A DNA stretch of 47,023 nt from CAVRJC01 sp964505725 (lineage in GTDB: Bacteria; Actinomycetota; Acidimicrobiia; IMCC26256; DASPTH01): assembly GCA_964505725.1 (NCBI GenBank), contig CAZDJK010000095.1, forward strand, positions 1 through 47,023, read 5' to 3'. The notes under the pieces were generated by a model. It was not told the DNA's origin. It saw only the letters and a list, made by a program, of their open reading frames with translations, and did no database searches. Shown one piece after another: positions 1-10,859 of this stretch. Numbering within the stretch: position 1 is the stretch's first letter; every line of letters begins with the position of its first letter. Position numbers and translations under genes: made by a program.

Positions 1-441
1 GAGCTCGTCGTCATCGACTTCGGCTGCATCGTCGACGGGTACTGCTCCGACATGACGCGAACGGTGAGCGTGGGCGATCCGGGTGCCGACGCGCGGGCCT
101 TGTGGGACCTCGTGCGGGCGAGCCAGTCCGCTGGGCGCGACGCGGTGCGCGCCGGGGCCGACTGCGCCGCGGTCGACCGCGCGTGCCGCGACGTCATCGC
201 CGACGCCGGCTACGGCGACGCGTTCGTGCACGGCACCGGTCACGGCGTCGGGCTCGAGATCCACGAGGCGCCACGGGTGGCCGCGAGCGCCCGTGATACC
301 TTGGAAACCGGTTCCATCGTGACCGTCGAGCCCGGTGTGTACCTCCCCGGCGTCGGCGGGGTACGCATCGAAGACACGGTCGTCGTGACCGACGGCGGCA
401 GCGATCCCCTCACCGCATTCCCGAAGGATCTCCTGGTGTGA
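1..441 (+). CDS. M24 family Xaa-Pro aminopeptidase, C-terminal part (5' truncated by window)
   Basis: The reading frame is open from base 1, so this is the last 146 residues of a longer protein. It is the catalytic pita-bread fold of the M24 metallopeptidases, which remove an N-terminal residue before proline using two metal ions. Visible metal-ligand motifs are DFG (residues 7-9 of the fragment) and SDMTRT (16-21), then GHGVGLEIHEAP with the ligand His, and the Glu-containing VTVEPGVY and GVRIEDT near the end. It overlaps efp by four bases (GTGA), so the two genes are translationally coupled, a common pairing in Actinobacteria and Firmicutes. The protein could be named PepP or PepQ; the fragment does not decide between them. 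Confidence 0.93.
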   Translation, partial: ELVVIDFGCIVDGYCSDMTRTVSVGDPGADARALWDLVRASQSAGRDAVRAGADCAAVDRACRDVIADAGYGDAFVHGTGHGVGLEIHEAPRVAASARDTLETGSIVTVEPGVYLPGVGGVRIEDTVVVTDGGSDPLTAFPKDLLV

Positions 442-1001
442 GCGTCTCGACCAACGACCTCAAGAACGGCATGGCGCTCGACCTGCCCCAGGAGGGGCTG
501 GTGACGGTGGTGGAGTTCCAGCACGTGAAGCCGGGCAAGGGCGGCGCGTTCGTCCGCACGAAGCTCAAGAAGGTCGCCGGCGGCGCGGTGCTCGACCGCA
601 CGTTCCGCGCCGACGAGAAGGTGCCCCTCGCGGTGATCGACAAGCGCGAGATGCAGTACCTCTACCGCGACGGCAACGCCTTCGTGTTCATGGACACCGA
701 GACCTACGACCAGGTCTCGGTCGACGCCGGCGACCTCGGCTCCGCCACCGGGTTCCTCAAGGAGGGCGACCGCGCCGTCATCCACGTGTACGACGGGCGC
801 GTCGTCGCCGCCGAGCTGCCCGCGGCCGTCGAGCTCGCGGTTGCCGGCACGGAACCGGGCGTGCAGGGCGACCGGGTGTCGGGTGCGCGCAAGCCCGCGA
901 CGCTGGAGACCGGGCTGGTGGTGCAGGTGCCGTTGTTCGTCGAGCCCGGCGAGCGGATCAAGGTCGACACCCGCACCGGGGAGTACCTGGCGCGCGCGTG
1001 A
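438..1001 (+). CDS. efp: Elongation factor P
   Basis: EF-P binds between the P and E sites of ribosomes stalled on polyproline and stimulates peptide bond formation. The 187-residue length is normal. The domain I tip loop KPGKGGAF lies at residues 31-38, with Lys34 at the position modified in many bacteria. Domains II and III (OB folds) follow, ending in the conserved VDTRTGEYLARA. The GTG start overlaps the TGA of the preceding peptidase. No efp-modifying enzyme is visible in this window, so the modification state of Lys34 is unknown. Confidence 0.97.
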   Translation: MSVSTNDLKNGMALDLPQEGLVTVVEFQHVKPGKGGAFVRTKLKKVAGGAVLDRTFRADEKVPLAVIDKREMQYLYRDGNAFVFMDTETYDQVSVDAGDLGSATGFLKEGDRAVIHVYDGRVVAAELPAAVELAVAGTEPGVQGDRVSGARKPATLETGLVVQVPLFVEPGERIKVDTRTGEYLARA

Positions 1002-1029
1002 TCGTGCCGGTCCCGATGAGCGCCGAGCG

Positions 1030-1437
1030 ATGACCGCCACCGGGAGTCGGCGCGAAGCGCGCGAGCGGGCGCTGGGCCTCGGCTACGAGCTCGAGGTCCG
1101 TGAGCTCGCGGTCGACGAGGTGCTCGCGCAGCAGCCCGCCCCGCCCGACGAGTACGCGGTGCGCCTGGTGCGCGGCGTCGAGGCCAACCACGAGGAGATC
1201 GACGCCCTCCTGACCAAGTTCTCGGAGCACTGGGCGCTCGAGCGAATGCCCGCGGTCGACCGTGCCGCGCTCCGCCTCGCGACCTACGAGCTGGGTTGGG
1301 AGCCCGAGATGCCGACCGCGGTCGTGATCAGCGAGGCGGTGGAGCTGGCGAAGCAGTACTCGACCAAGGACTCCGGGCGGTTCGTCAACGGGCTCCTGAG
1401 CCGGATCGCCGAGGAGCTCCGCCCCCAGCCCTCGTGA
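1030..1437 (+). CDS. nusB: Transcription antitermination protein NusB
   Basis: NusB (135 residues) binds boxA RNA together with S10 (NusE) and helps RNA polymerase transcribe rRNA operons without premature termination. The sequence shows the expected all-helical pattern: an Arg-rich first helix (SRREARERALGLGYELE), the central ALERMPAVDRAALRLATYEL block, and the family hallmark VVISEAVELAKQYSTKDSGRFVNGLLSRI near the C-terminus. The ATG at 1030 gives the standard N-terminus; the frame is open further upstream but overlaps efp there. The efp-nusB order is common. Its likely target, a boxA element, is in the rRNA leader at 46494-46506. Confidence 0.96.
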   Translation: MTATGSRREARERALGLGYELEVRELAVDEVLAQQPAPPDEYAVRLVRGVEANHEEIDALLTKFSEHWALERMPAVDRAALRLATYELGWEPEMPTAVVISEAVELAKQYSTKDSGRFVNGLLSRIAEELRPQPS

Positions 1438-1447
1438 GCGCCCGACG

Positions 1448-1738
1448 ATGACCACCGCGCCGGTCGAGATCCGCGAGCCCGAGGTCGGCGAGGAGACCGC
1501 GACCGACAAGCCGTGGCTGGTCATCGTGTGGAACGACCCCGTCAACCTCATGAGCTACGTCGTCTACGTGTTCCAGAAGCTGTTCGGCTACTCGCGGAAG
1601 AAGGCGACGCGCCTCATGCGCCAGGTGCACGAGGAGGGGAAGGCGGTGGTCGCCGACGGCACCCGCGAGAAGTGCGAGGGCGACGCCGCGCGTCTCCACG
1701 CCCACGGGTTGTGGGCGACCATCGAGCACGACTCGTGA
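1448..1738 (+). CDS. clpS: ATP-dependent Clp protease adaptor ClpS
   Basis: This 96-residue N-recognin delivers proteins with N-degron residues to ClpA/ClpC-ClpP. The core domain starts at PWLVIVWNDPVN (residues 22-33), which holds the Asn-Asp pair (29-30) that grips the substrate alpha-amino group. The conserved His is at 61 (RQVHEEGKA), followed by the C-terminal strand ATIEH. The first ~20 residues are the usual disordered arm. Its stop overlaps the GTG of the next gene (GTGA). ClpS followed by a DUF2017 gene is a recurrent actinobacterial pair. Confidence 0.95.
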   Translation: MTTAPVEIREPEVGEETATDKPWLVIVWNDPVNLMSYVVYVFQKLFGYSRKKATRLMRQVHEEGKAVVADGTREKCEGDAARLHAHGLWATIEHDS

Positions 1739-2226
1739 GCCCGCGCTGGCGGCGGTTCCGTCGGGGCCCGGGTGACACGCTCGTCGTCTCGCTCCATCCG
1801 GACGAGGCCCAGCTCATCGCCGTGCTCCCCGGCGAGCTGCGGGACGTGTTCGAGGGTCCTGCCGACGACCCGGCGGCCCAGCGTCTGTTCCCTCGCGCCT
1901 ACCTCGATCCGACCGAGGAGGAGGCCGAGAGCGAGTGGCGCGCCATGGTGCACCCCGACCTCCTGCGCCAGCGGCTCGACGCCCTCTCGACGGTGGCCGC
2001 GTCGCTCGAGCGGGCCCAGCCCGCCGAGGACTGGCTCGAGACCGCGCTCGGCCCCGACGAGGTCCAGGCGTGGCTCGGCGTCTTGAACGACGCGCGGCTG
2101 GTGCTCGGTGCTCGTCTCGGCGTCACCGACGACAAGCCGGCGGTGGCGAAGGACGCCACCGGGGCCGAAGCGCTGTACGCGTGGCTCACGGGGCTCGAGA
2201 GCGACCTCGTCGACCAGCTCCTGTGA
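1735..2226 (+). CDS. DUF2017 family protein
   Basis: A 163-residue protein of the uncharacterised DUF2017 family. The start is a GTG inside the clpS stop; the frame also runs open upstream through clpS, but no family similarity is seen there. Visible features are an Arg-rich N-terminus (RWRRFRRG), a segment LIAVLPGELRDVF, a run of acidic residues at YLDPTEEEAESEW, and a mostly helical C-terminal half. There are no membrane segments and no catalytic motif I can name. Its fixed place after clpS suggests a link with regulated proteolysis, but that is inference. Confidence 0.82.
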   Translation: MSPRWRRFRRGPGDTLVVSLHPDEAQLIAVLPGELRDVFEGPADDPAAQRLFPRAYLDPTEEEAESEWRAMVHPDLLRQRLDALSTVAASLERAQPAEDWLETALGPDEVQAWLGVLNDARLVLGARLGVTDDKPAVAKDATGAEALYAWLTGLESDLVDQLL

Positions 2227-2255
2227 CACCCGCGGACGCGCGCGACCATGGTCGC

Positions 2256-3371
2256 ATGGCGTTGACACCCGGAGAGGATCTCGACGCGGCGATCCACGAA
2301 CGCTTCACGATCGACCGCGCCGCACGCGAGCCCGAGATCGTGGCCATGCTCGCCCTGTCCCCGTTCGTGCGGGGTGACGAGCCGTGGATGGCGAAATTCC
2401 GCATCGACGCCGACGTCGCGCTCCTCGACATCCTGCCCGAGGGCGCTCGCATCGACCGCTGGGTCGAGACCACCTGGTCGATCACCGCGGCCGCCCGGTG
2501 GCGGGACGCGACGCTGTTCGTCGAGACCTACGCCGGCAACGCGCGGGTCACGGTCACGGGGCCGACCCGCGAGGTCGTCGAGCACGCTCGCTCGCTCGTG
2601 CGCGAACGCAGCCCGGAGCCCGATCTCGACGCCGGGGTGCAGGTCGCGTTCTGGCGTTGGAGCGACCACGGCGCCCACGAGACCACGCGCGCGCTCGAAG
2701 CCGCGCCGTGGCCCGACATCGGCCGCAACTACCCGGTGCGCGTCCACGCACAGCTCGACGAGCTCATGAAGGTGGAGGAGCCGACGAGCGGGGGGAAGCT
2801 CCTGCTCTGGCACGGCGAGCCGGGCACGGGCAAGACGACGGCCATCCGCGCGCTCGTGCGCGAGTGGCGGGGCTGGTGTGACGCGCAATACGTCACCGAC
2901 CCCGAGCGGTTCTTCCACGAGGCCGACTACATGCTCGACGTCCTGCTCGCGCCCGACCGCCACGAGCTGCGCGCCCACGCCTCCGGAGGCGTGGTCCGCA
3001 GCGACCGGTGGAAGCTCGTGATCTGCGAGGACGCCGACGAGTACGTGCGCAGCGACGCCCGACGCCGCGCCGGCGCGTCGCTCGGGCGCCTGCTGAACGT
3101 CGCCGACGGGATGCTCGGACAGGGGCTGAACACCCTCGTGCTGCTCACCACCAACGAGGAGATCGCGCGCTTGCATCCCGCGGTGGTGCGCCCCGGCCGG
3201 TGCCTCTGCCTGATCGAGTTCTCCCGGTTCGGCCGACGCGAGGCGAGCGACTGGCTGGGCACCGCGGTCGAGGACGAACCCACCCTCGCCGAGCTCTACG
3301 AGCGGCGCGACGCCTCCGGCGCCGGGTTGCGCCACGGCGGTCCCGACCCCGAGCTCGGTGGCTACGTCTGA
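2256..3371 (+). CDS. AAA-family ATPase with N-terminal DUF5925-like domain
   Basis: A 371-residue protein with an N-terminal domain of about 170 residues resembling DUF5925, followed by an AAA core. Walker A is GEPGTGKT (187-194). The Walker B strand is KLVICEDADEY (253-263). Sensor 1 is LLTTNEE with Asn300. RPGR (312-315) is the arginine-finger region seen in BCS1/proteasomal-type AAA proteins. No transmembrane or protease domain is present, so it probably remodels a partner protein. The ATG at 2256 lies 29 nt after the DUF2017 stop, with no strong Shine-Dalgarno. It sits between the ClpS pair and the pyrimidine operon. Its substrate is unknown. Confidence 0.85.
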   Translation: MALTPGEDLDAAIHERFTIDRAAREPEIVAMLALSPFVRGDEPWMAKFRIDADVALLDILPEGARIDRWVETTWSITAAARWRDATLFVETYAGNARVTVTGPTREVVEHARSLVRERSPEPDLDAGVQVAFWRWSDHGAHETTRALEAAPWPDIGRNYPVRVHAQLDELMKVEEPTSGGKLLLWHGEPGTGKTTAIRALVREWRGWCDAQYVTDPERFFHEADYMLDVLLAPDRHELRAHASGGVVRSDRWKLVICEDADEYVRSDARRRAGASLGRLLNVADGMLGQGLNTLVLLTTNEEIARLHPAVVRPGRCLCLIEFSRFGRREASDWLGTAVEDEPTLAELYERRDASGAGLRHGGPDPELGGYV

Positions 3372-3380
3372 CCCTCCCCG

Positions 3381-3414
3381 CCAACCTCCGCCAAACTCCA
3401 CCAAGCTCCACCAA
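3381..3414 (+). repeat. Tandem repeat with a 10-bp period upstream of the pyr leader
   Basis: The tetramer CCAA recurs exactly every 10 bases at 3381, 3391, 3401 and 3411. The intervening bases are similar pyrimidine-rich hexamers (CCTCCG, ACTCCA, GCTCCA, GTTCGA). The repeat lies in the 144-base gap between the AAA gene stop and pyrR, upstream of the presumed transcription start. A period close to one helical turn puts every CCAA on the same face of the DNA. The function is unknown. Confidence 0.8.
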
Positions 3415-3460
3415 GTTCGAAGGAAGAGGGGTGGGTCCGCTGCAACCCGGGGTGGTTTGG

Positions 3461-3466
3461 TAACTT
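3461..3466 (+). promoter_or_regulatory. Candidate -10 box of the pyr operon (TAACTT)
   Basis: TAACTT fits the actinobacterial TANNNT pattern and lies about ten bases before the PyrR hairpin, so transcription starting near 3473 would give a short leader of about 43 nt. No convincing -35 hexamer is seen 16-18 bases upstream. The call rests on position and on being AT-rich in a GC-rich region. Confidence 0.35.
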
Positions 3467-3475
3467 CGGCAGCGA

Positions 3476-3506
3476 CCGTCACGGGAGTCCTGCGAGGCTC
3501 CTACGG
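3476..3506 (+). promoter_or_regulatory. PyrR-binding RNA hairpin in the pyrR leader
   Basis: AGTCCTGCGAGGCT at 3486-3499 matches all positions of the established PyrR-binding consensus ARUCCNGNGAGGYU. The predicted fold has the family shape. A lower stem pairs CCGT (3476-3479) with ACGG (3503-3506), with a bulge CACG on the 5' side. An upper stem pairs GGAG (3484-3487) with CTCC (3498-3501), with CC (3489-3490) pairing GG (3496-3497) under the loop. The last two bases of the lower stem are the first GG of the Shine-Dalgarno GGAGGA (3505-3510) of pyrR. There is no U-tract, so translational repression is more likely than attenuation. A competing hairpin GCTCCT (3497-3502)/AGGAGC (3507-3512) could also mask the site. 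Confidence 0.88.
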
Positions 3507-3515
3507 AGGAGCGAC

Positions 3516-4175
3516 ATGGCTGCAACCTCTCCGGGCGAAGCGCGCCCGACCGGCGCGGACGCCGCGCGTGCCACGGGCCCCGAGGAGCCCGACCGTCTGG
3601 TGAAGCGGGCCGGCGTGTTCGACGCCGACGACCTCCGCCGGGCGCACACCCGCATCGCGCACGAGATCGTCGAGCGCAACCGCGGCGCGGCAGACGTCGT
3701 GCTCGTCGGCCTGTACACCCGGGGTCTCGCCATCGCCCGTCGCCTCGCCGCCGCGATCGACGACTTCGAACGCCGAGACGTGCCGGTCGGCGCGCTCGAC
3801 GTCGCCTTCTACCGCGACGACATCGGCCTGCGCGCGGTCCAGCCCCTGGGTCCCACCGAGGTACCGGTCGACATCACGGGCAAGGCGGTCGTGCTGGTCG
3901 ACGACGTGCTCTACACCGGCCGTACGGTGCGCGCCGCCATGGACGCGCTCACCGAGCTCGGCCGGCCGCGCGCAGTGCAGCTCGCGGTGCTGGTCGACCG
4001 CGGACACCGCGAGCTCCCGATCCGTCCCGACTTCGTGGGCAAGAACCTGCCGACCCGTCACGGCGAGGACGTGCGCGTGCGCCTGCGCGAGGTCGACGGC
4101 ACCGACGACGCGGTCGAGCTTTGGGGTCCCGGCGATGCCCGGCCCGGTTCCGGCGACGAGGAGGACCGCGTGTGA
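3516..4175 (+). CDS. pyrR: PyrR, bifunctional pyr operon regulator / uracil phosphoribosyltransferase
   Basis: PyrR binds pyr mRNA hairpins when UMP/UTP are high and also has UPRTase activity. The PRPP-binding motif VVLVDDVLYTGRT is at residues 125-137, and the type I PRTase fold is clear from about residue 30, starting at KRAGVFDADDLRRAHTRIAHEI. At 219 residues it is longer than the usual ~180-190 because of an N-terminal extension of ~25 residues rich in Ala and Pro. The ATG is preceded by GGAGGA at 3505-3510. Its stop overlaps the pyrB GTG (GTGTGA). It most likely controls the operon it heads, through the hairpin in its own leader. Confidence 0.96.
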   Translation: MAATSPGEARPTGADAARATGPEEPDRLVKRAGVFDADDLRRAHTRIAHEIVERNRGAADVVLVGLYTRGLAIARRLAAAIDDFERRDVPVGALDVAFYRDDIGLRAVQPLGPTEVPVDITGKAVVLVDDVLYTGRTVRAAMDALTELGRPRAVQLAVLVDRGHRELPIRPDFVGKNLPTRHGEDVRVRLREVDGTDDAVELWGPGDARPGSGDEEDRV

Positions 4176-5095
4176 ACCACCTGCTCGCCATCGACGACCT
4201 CGACCTCGAAGAGCTCGGCGCGCTGCTCGACCTCTCCGAGCAGTTCGTCTCCGTGAACCAGCGCGACATCCCCAAGGTCCCCGCGCTCCGGGGCAAGGTG
4301 GTCGCCTCGCTGTTCTACGAGAGCTCGACGCGCACGCGGCTCAGCTTCGAGACCGCGGCGAAGCGGCTCTCGTGCGACGTGATGACGTTCCCGATGGCGA
4401 CGTCGTCGGTCAACAAGGGCGAGGACCTGCGCGACACGGTGCAGACGATCGCGGCTATGGGCATCGACGCACTGGTCGTCCGCCATCCGGGCGCGGGCGC
4501 ACCCGCGCGGGTAGCGAGCTGGATCGAGGCGGCGATCGTCAACGCCGGCGACGGCCGTCACGAGCATCCGACCCAGGCGCTGCTCGACGTGCTCACCCTC
4601 CGCCAGCACCGAGGAGACGAGCTCGACGGCCTGCAGGTCGCGATCGTCGGCGACATCCGGCACTCGCGGGTCGCGCGCAGCGACGTGAAGGCGCTCACCA
4701 TGCTCGGCGCGGCGGTGACCCTGGTCGCGCCGCCCACGCTCCTCCCCGAATCGCTCGAGGGCTGGCCGGTGGTGGTGAGCCACGAGCTCGACGACGTCCT
4801 GGGCGACGTCGACGTGGTCATGCTGCTGCGCATCCAGCTCGAGCGGCAGCAGGAGGCGCTGTTCCCGACCCTGCGTGAGTACACCGCGCGGTACGGCCTC
4901 ACCGAGGCGCGCGCCGACCGGCTCCGTCCCGACGCCCTCGTGATGCATCCAGGGCCGATGAACCGGGGGATCGAGGTGGCGGCCGAGGTCGCCGACGGGC
5001 CGCGCTCGGTCGTCACCGAGCAGGTCGCCAACGGCGTCGCGGTCCGCATGGCGGTCCTGTACACGCTCCTCGGCTCGGGGGCCCCGGTTGCCTGA
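4172..5095 (+). CDS. pyrB: Aspartate carbamoyltransferase catalytic subunit
   Basis: PyrB joins carbamoyl phosphate and aspartate to form N-carbamoyl-aspartate, the second step of UMP synthesis. At 307 residues it has the usual catalytic-chain length. The carbamoyl phosphate loop STRTR is at 52-56 and HPTQALLD at 132-139. The aspartate-domain region ends with HPGPMNRGIEV. The start is a GTG overlapping the pyrR stop. No pyrI regulatory subunit is present, as expected in Actinobacteria, where control is by PyrR rather than by the allosteric E. coli type. Confidence 0.97.
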   Translation: MNHLLAIDDLDLEELGALLDLSEQFVSVNQRDIPKVPALRGKVVASLFYESSTRTRLSFETAAKRLSCDVMTFPMATSSVNKGEDLRDTVQTIAAMGIDALVVRHPGAGAPARVASWIEAAIVNAGDGRHEHPTQALLDVLTLRQHRGDELDGLQVAIVGDIRHSRVARSDVKALTMLGAAVTLVAPPTLLPESLEGWPVVVSHELDDVLGDVDVVMLLRIQLERQQEALFPTLREYTARYGLTEARADRLRPDALVMHPGPMNRGIEVAAEVADGPRSVVTEQVANGVAVRMAVLYTLLGSGAPVA

Positions 5096-6404
5096 GCTGC
5101 TGGTCCGGGGCGGACGCGTCCTCGACGCCGCCGGCGAACGCGTGGCCGACGTACGGGTCGTCGACGGCCTCGTCGCCGAGGTCGGCGAATCACTTCCCGA
5201 ACCCACGGGAGCGTCGACGCGGCAGGCGAACCGGGTGCTCGACGCGGGTGGGTGCGTGGTGGCGCCCGGCTTCGTCGACCTGCACGTGCACCTGCGCGAG
5301 CCGGGCGACGAGGAGGCCGAGACCATCGAGAGCGGGTGCCGGGCCGCCGCGCTCGGTGGCTTCACCGCCGTTGTGGCGATGCCCAACACGCGCCCGCCGC
5401 TCGACGACGCTGCCGTCGTCGGCTCCGTGCTCGCGCGCGGCCGCGCCGTCGGCCTCTGCGACGTCGTGGTCGCGGGTTGCATCACGAAGGAGCGCGCCGG
5501 CATGCAGCTCGCGCCGATGGGCGAGCTGCACGCGCTCGGCGTGCGCATGTTCACCGACGACGGCGCGTGCGTGATGTCGGCCGGTGTGATGCGCCGAGCA
5601 CTCGAGTACGCCCGCTCCCTGCCCGGGGTCGTCGTCGCCCAGCACGCGGAGGACGAGTCGCTGGCCGGCGGCGGCTCGATGCACGAGGGCGCGTGGTCGT
5701 CGCGCCTCGGCATCCCGGGTCGTCCCTCGGCGGCGGAGTCGGTGATCGTCGCGCGCGACATCGAGCTGTGCGCCCTCACCGGCACGCCCGTGCACTTCCT
5801 GCACGTGTCGGCGGCCGAGACCGTCGAGCTGGTCCGTACCGCCAAACACCGGGGGCTCCCGGTCACCGCCGAGGCCGCACCCCACCACTTCACCCTCACC
5901 GACGCCGAGTGCGCGTCCTTCGACCCGGTGTTCAAGGTCCACCCGCCGCTGCGCACCCTCGCCGACGTCGCGGCGGTCCGGGCCGGTCTCGCCGACGGGA
6001 CCATCGACGCGATCGCCACCGACCACGCGCCCCACACCCCCGAGAGCAAGGAGCGGGTGTTCGAGGACGCGCCGCCCGGCATGCTCGGCCTCGAGACCGC
6101 GCTCGCGCTCACCCTCACCGAGCTGGTCGAGCCGGGTCACCTGACGCTCCGGGCGGCACTCCGCGCGTTGTCGTGGCGGCCGGCCGAGATCGCGGGGCTC
6201 ACCGATCACGGCGGCGCGCTCGAGGTCGGCCGGCCCGCGAACCTGGTCGTCGTCGATCCCGCCCTGCAGTGGGAGGTCGACCCGTCCCGGCTCGCCAGCC
6301 GCGCCCGCAACACGCCCTATGCGGGCCGCAAGCTCACCGGCCGGGTCCGGCACACCGTGTACCGGGGCGACGCGGTCGTGGTCGACGGCGAGGCGGTCCG
6401 GTGA
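5088..6404 (+). CDS. pyrC: Dihydroorotase
   Basis: PyrC cyclises carbamoyl-aspartate to dihydroorotate. The amidohydrolase metal-binding motif DLHVHLREPG lies at residues 64-73, and ATDHAPHTPESK late in the protein carries the metal-binding Asp. The 438-residue length is typical of the long (class I) enzymes. The start is TTG at 5088, which overlaps the pyrB stop by eight bases (TTGCCTGA); it is the only start that retains the conserved LLVRGGRVLDA N-terminus. A very similar 8-base arrangement, CTGCCTGA, occurs at 30501. Confidence 0.96.
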   Translation: MPELLVRGGRVLDAAGERVADVRVVDGLVAEVGESLPEPTGASTRQANRVLDAGGCVVAPGFVDLHVHLREPGDEEAETIESGCRAAALGGFTAVVAMPNTRPPLDDAAVVGSVLARGRAVGLCDVVVAGCITKERAGMQLAPMGELHALGVRMFTDDGACVMSAGVMRRALEYARSLPGVVVAQHAEDESLAGGGSMHEGAWSSRLGIPGRPSAAESVIVARDIELCALTGTPVHFLHVSAAETVELVRTAKHRGLPVTAEAAPHHFTLTDAECASFDPVFKVHPPLRTLADVAAVRAGLADGTIDAIATDHAPHTPESKERVFEDAPPGMLGLETALALTLTELVEPGHLTLRAALRALSWRPAEIAGLTDHGGALEVGRPANLVVVDPALQWEVDPSRLASRARNTPYAGRKLTGRVRHTVYRGDAVVVDGEAVR

Positions 6405-7488
6405 GCGGCGGCGAGGCACTGCTCGTCCTGGCTGACGGCACCACGTTCGAGGGCGAGGCGATCGGCGCCACCGTCGACGACGGGGCCCCGACGAGCGGCG
6501 AGGTCGTGTTCAACACCGCGCTGTCGGGCTACCAGGAGATCCTCACCGACCCGTCCTACGCGGGCCAGGTCATCACGTTCACGTACCCGCACATCGGCAA
6601 CTACGGCACCAACGCCGACGACGCCGAGAGCCGCGGCCTGTTCTGCGCGGGCGTCGTCGTGCGCGACCTCGCCCGCCGCCCGAGCAGCTGGCGGTCGACC
6701 GAGGATCTCGACATCCTCCTCCGCCGCCACCACGTGTCGGGGATCGCGGGCGTCGACACCCGGCGCCTCACCCGGCACCTGCGGGAGGCCGGTGCGCTCC
6801 CCGGCGCGTTCGGCACCGACGAGCGCGCGGTGCGCGACGCGGCCGCGCGCGCGGTACCGACCGACGGCATCGACCTCGTCGCCGGGGTCACGACGCCGGA
6901 GCCGTACACGGTGGGGGACGACGACGCGCCCCACCGCGTCGTCGCGTACGACCTCGGCATCAAGCGCACCATCCTCCGCCACCTCGAGCGGGTCGGCTGC
7001 CGGGTGGAGGTGGTGCCGGCGGGAACGCCCGCGGCCGACGTGCTCGCGCGCGGGCCCGACGGCGTGTTCCTGTCGAACGGTCCCGGGGATCCCGCAGCCG
7101 TCGAGGGGACGCCGGCCGCCGTACGCGACCTCGTGGGATCGGTGCCCGTCTTCGGCATCTGCCTCGGCCACCAGATCCTCGGTCTCGCGCTCGGCGGCCG
7201 CACCTACAAGCTCGCGTTCGGCCACCACGGCGCCAACCACCCGGTGCGCCACATCGGGAGCGGCCGGGTCGAGATCACGAGCCAGAACCACAACTACGCG
7301 GTCGACGCCGACTCCCTCCCCGACGTCGAGCTCACCCACGTGAACCTCAACGACGGCGTGGTCGAAGGCCTGCGTGTGCGCGGCGCGCCCGCGTTCGGCG
7401 TGCAGTACCACCCCGAGGCCGGCCCCGGACCGCACGACGCCCGGTACCTGTTCGACGACTTCGTCGCCCTGATGGAGGGCGCGCGCTG

Positions 7489-7489
<1 letters not shown>
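6401..7489 (+). CDS. carA: Carbamoyl-phosphate synthase small subunit (glutamine amidotransferase)
   Basis: CarA hydrolyses glutamine and channels ammonia to CarB. The N-terminal domain begins LVLADGTTFEGEAIG. The class I GATase domain carries the nucleophile Cys254 in FGICLGHQ (251-258) and the His-Glu pair in QYHPEAGPGPHDA near the C-terminus. The length of 362 residues is normal. The GTG start overlaps the pyrC stop, and its own stop overlaps the carB start by one base (TGATG). The product also feeds arginine synthesis through ArgF at 40081-41061. Confidence 0.97.
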
Positions 7490-10796
<3,307 letters not shown>

Positions 10797-10797
<1 letters not shown>

Positions 10798-10859
10798 TGG
10801 AGATGAAGCGGAGGCGTGCCCGGCCGTCCGGGACGCCGGAGCGGAGTCGACCGTGCTGA
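10797..10859 (+). CDS. Possible coupling mini-ORF between carB and pyrD
   Basis: An ATG overlapping the carB stop opens a 20-codon frame (MEMKRRRARPSGTPERSRPC) that ends in a TGA lying inside the pyrD start region (GTGCTGA). It could carry ribosomes across the 55-base gap between the two genes, or be chance. The peptide is short, basic and matches no family I know. It is not a remnant of pyrK that I can recognise. Confidence is low. Confidence 0.25.
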
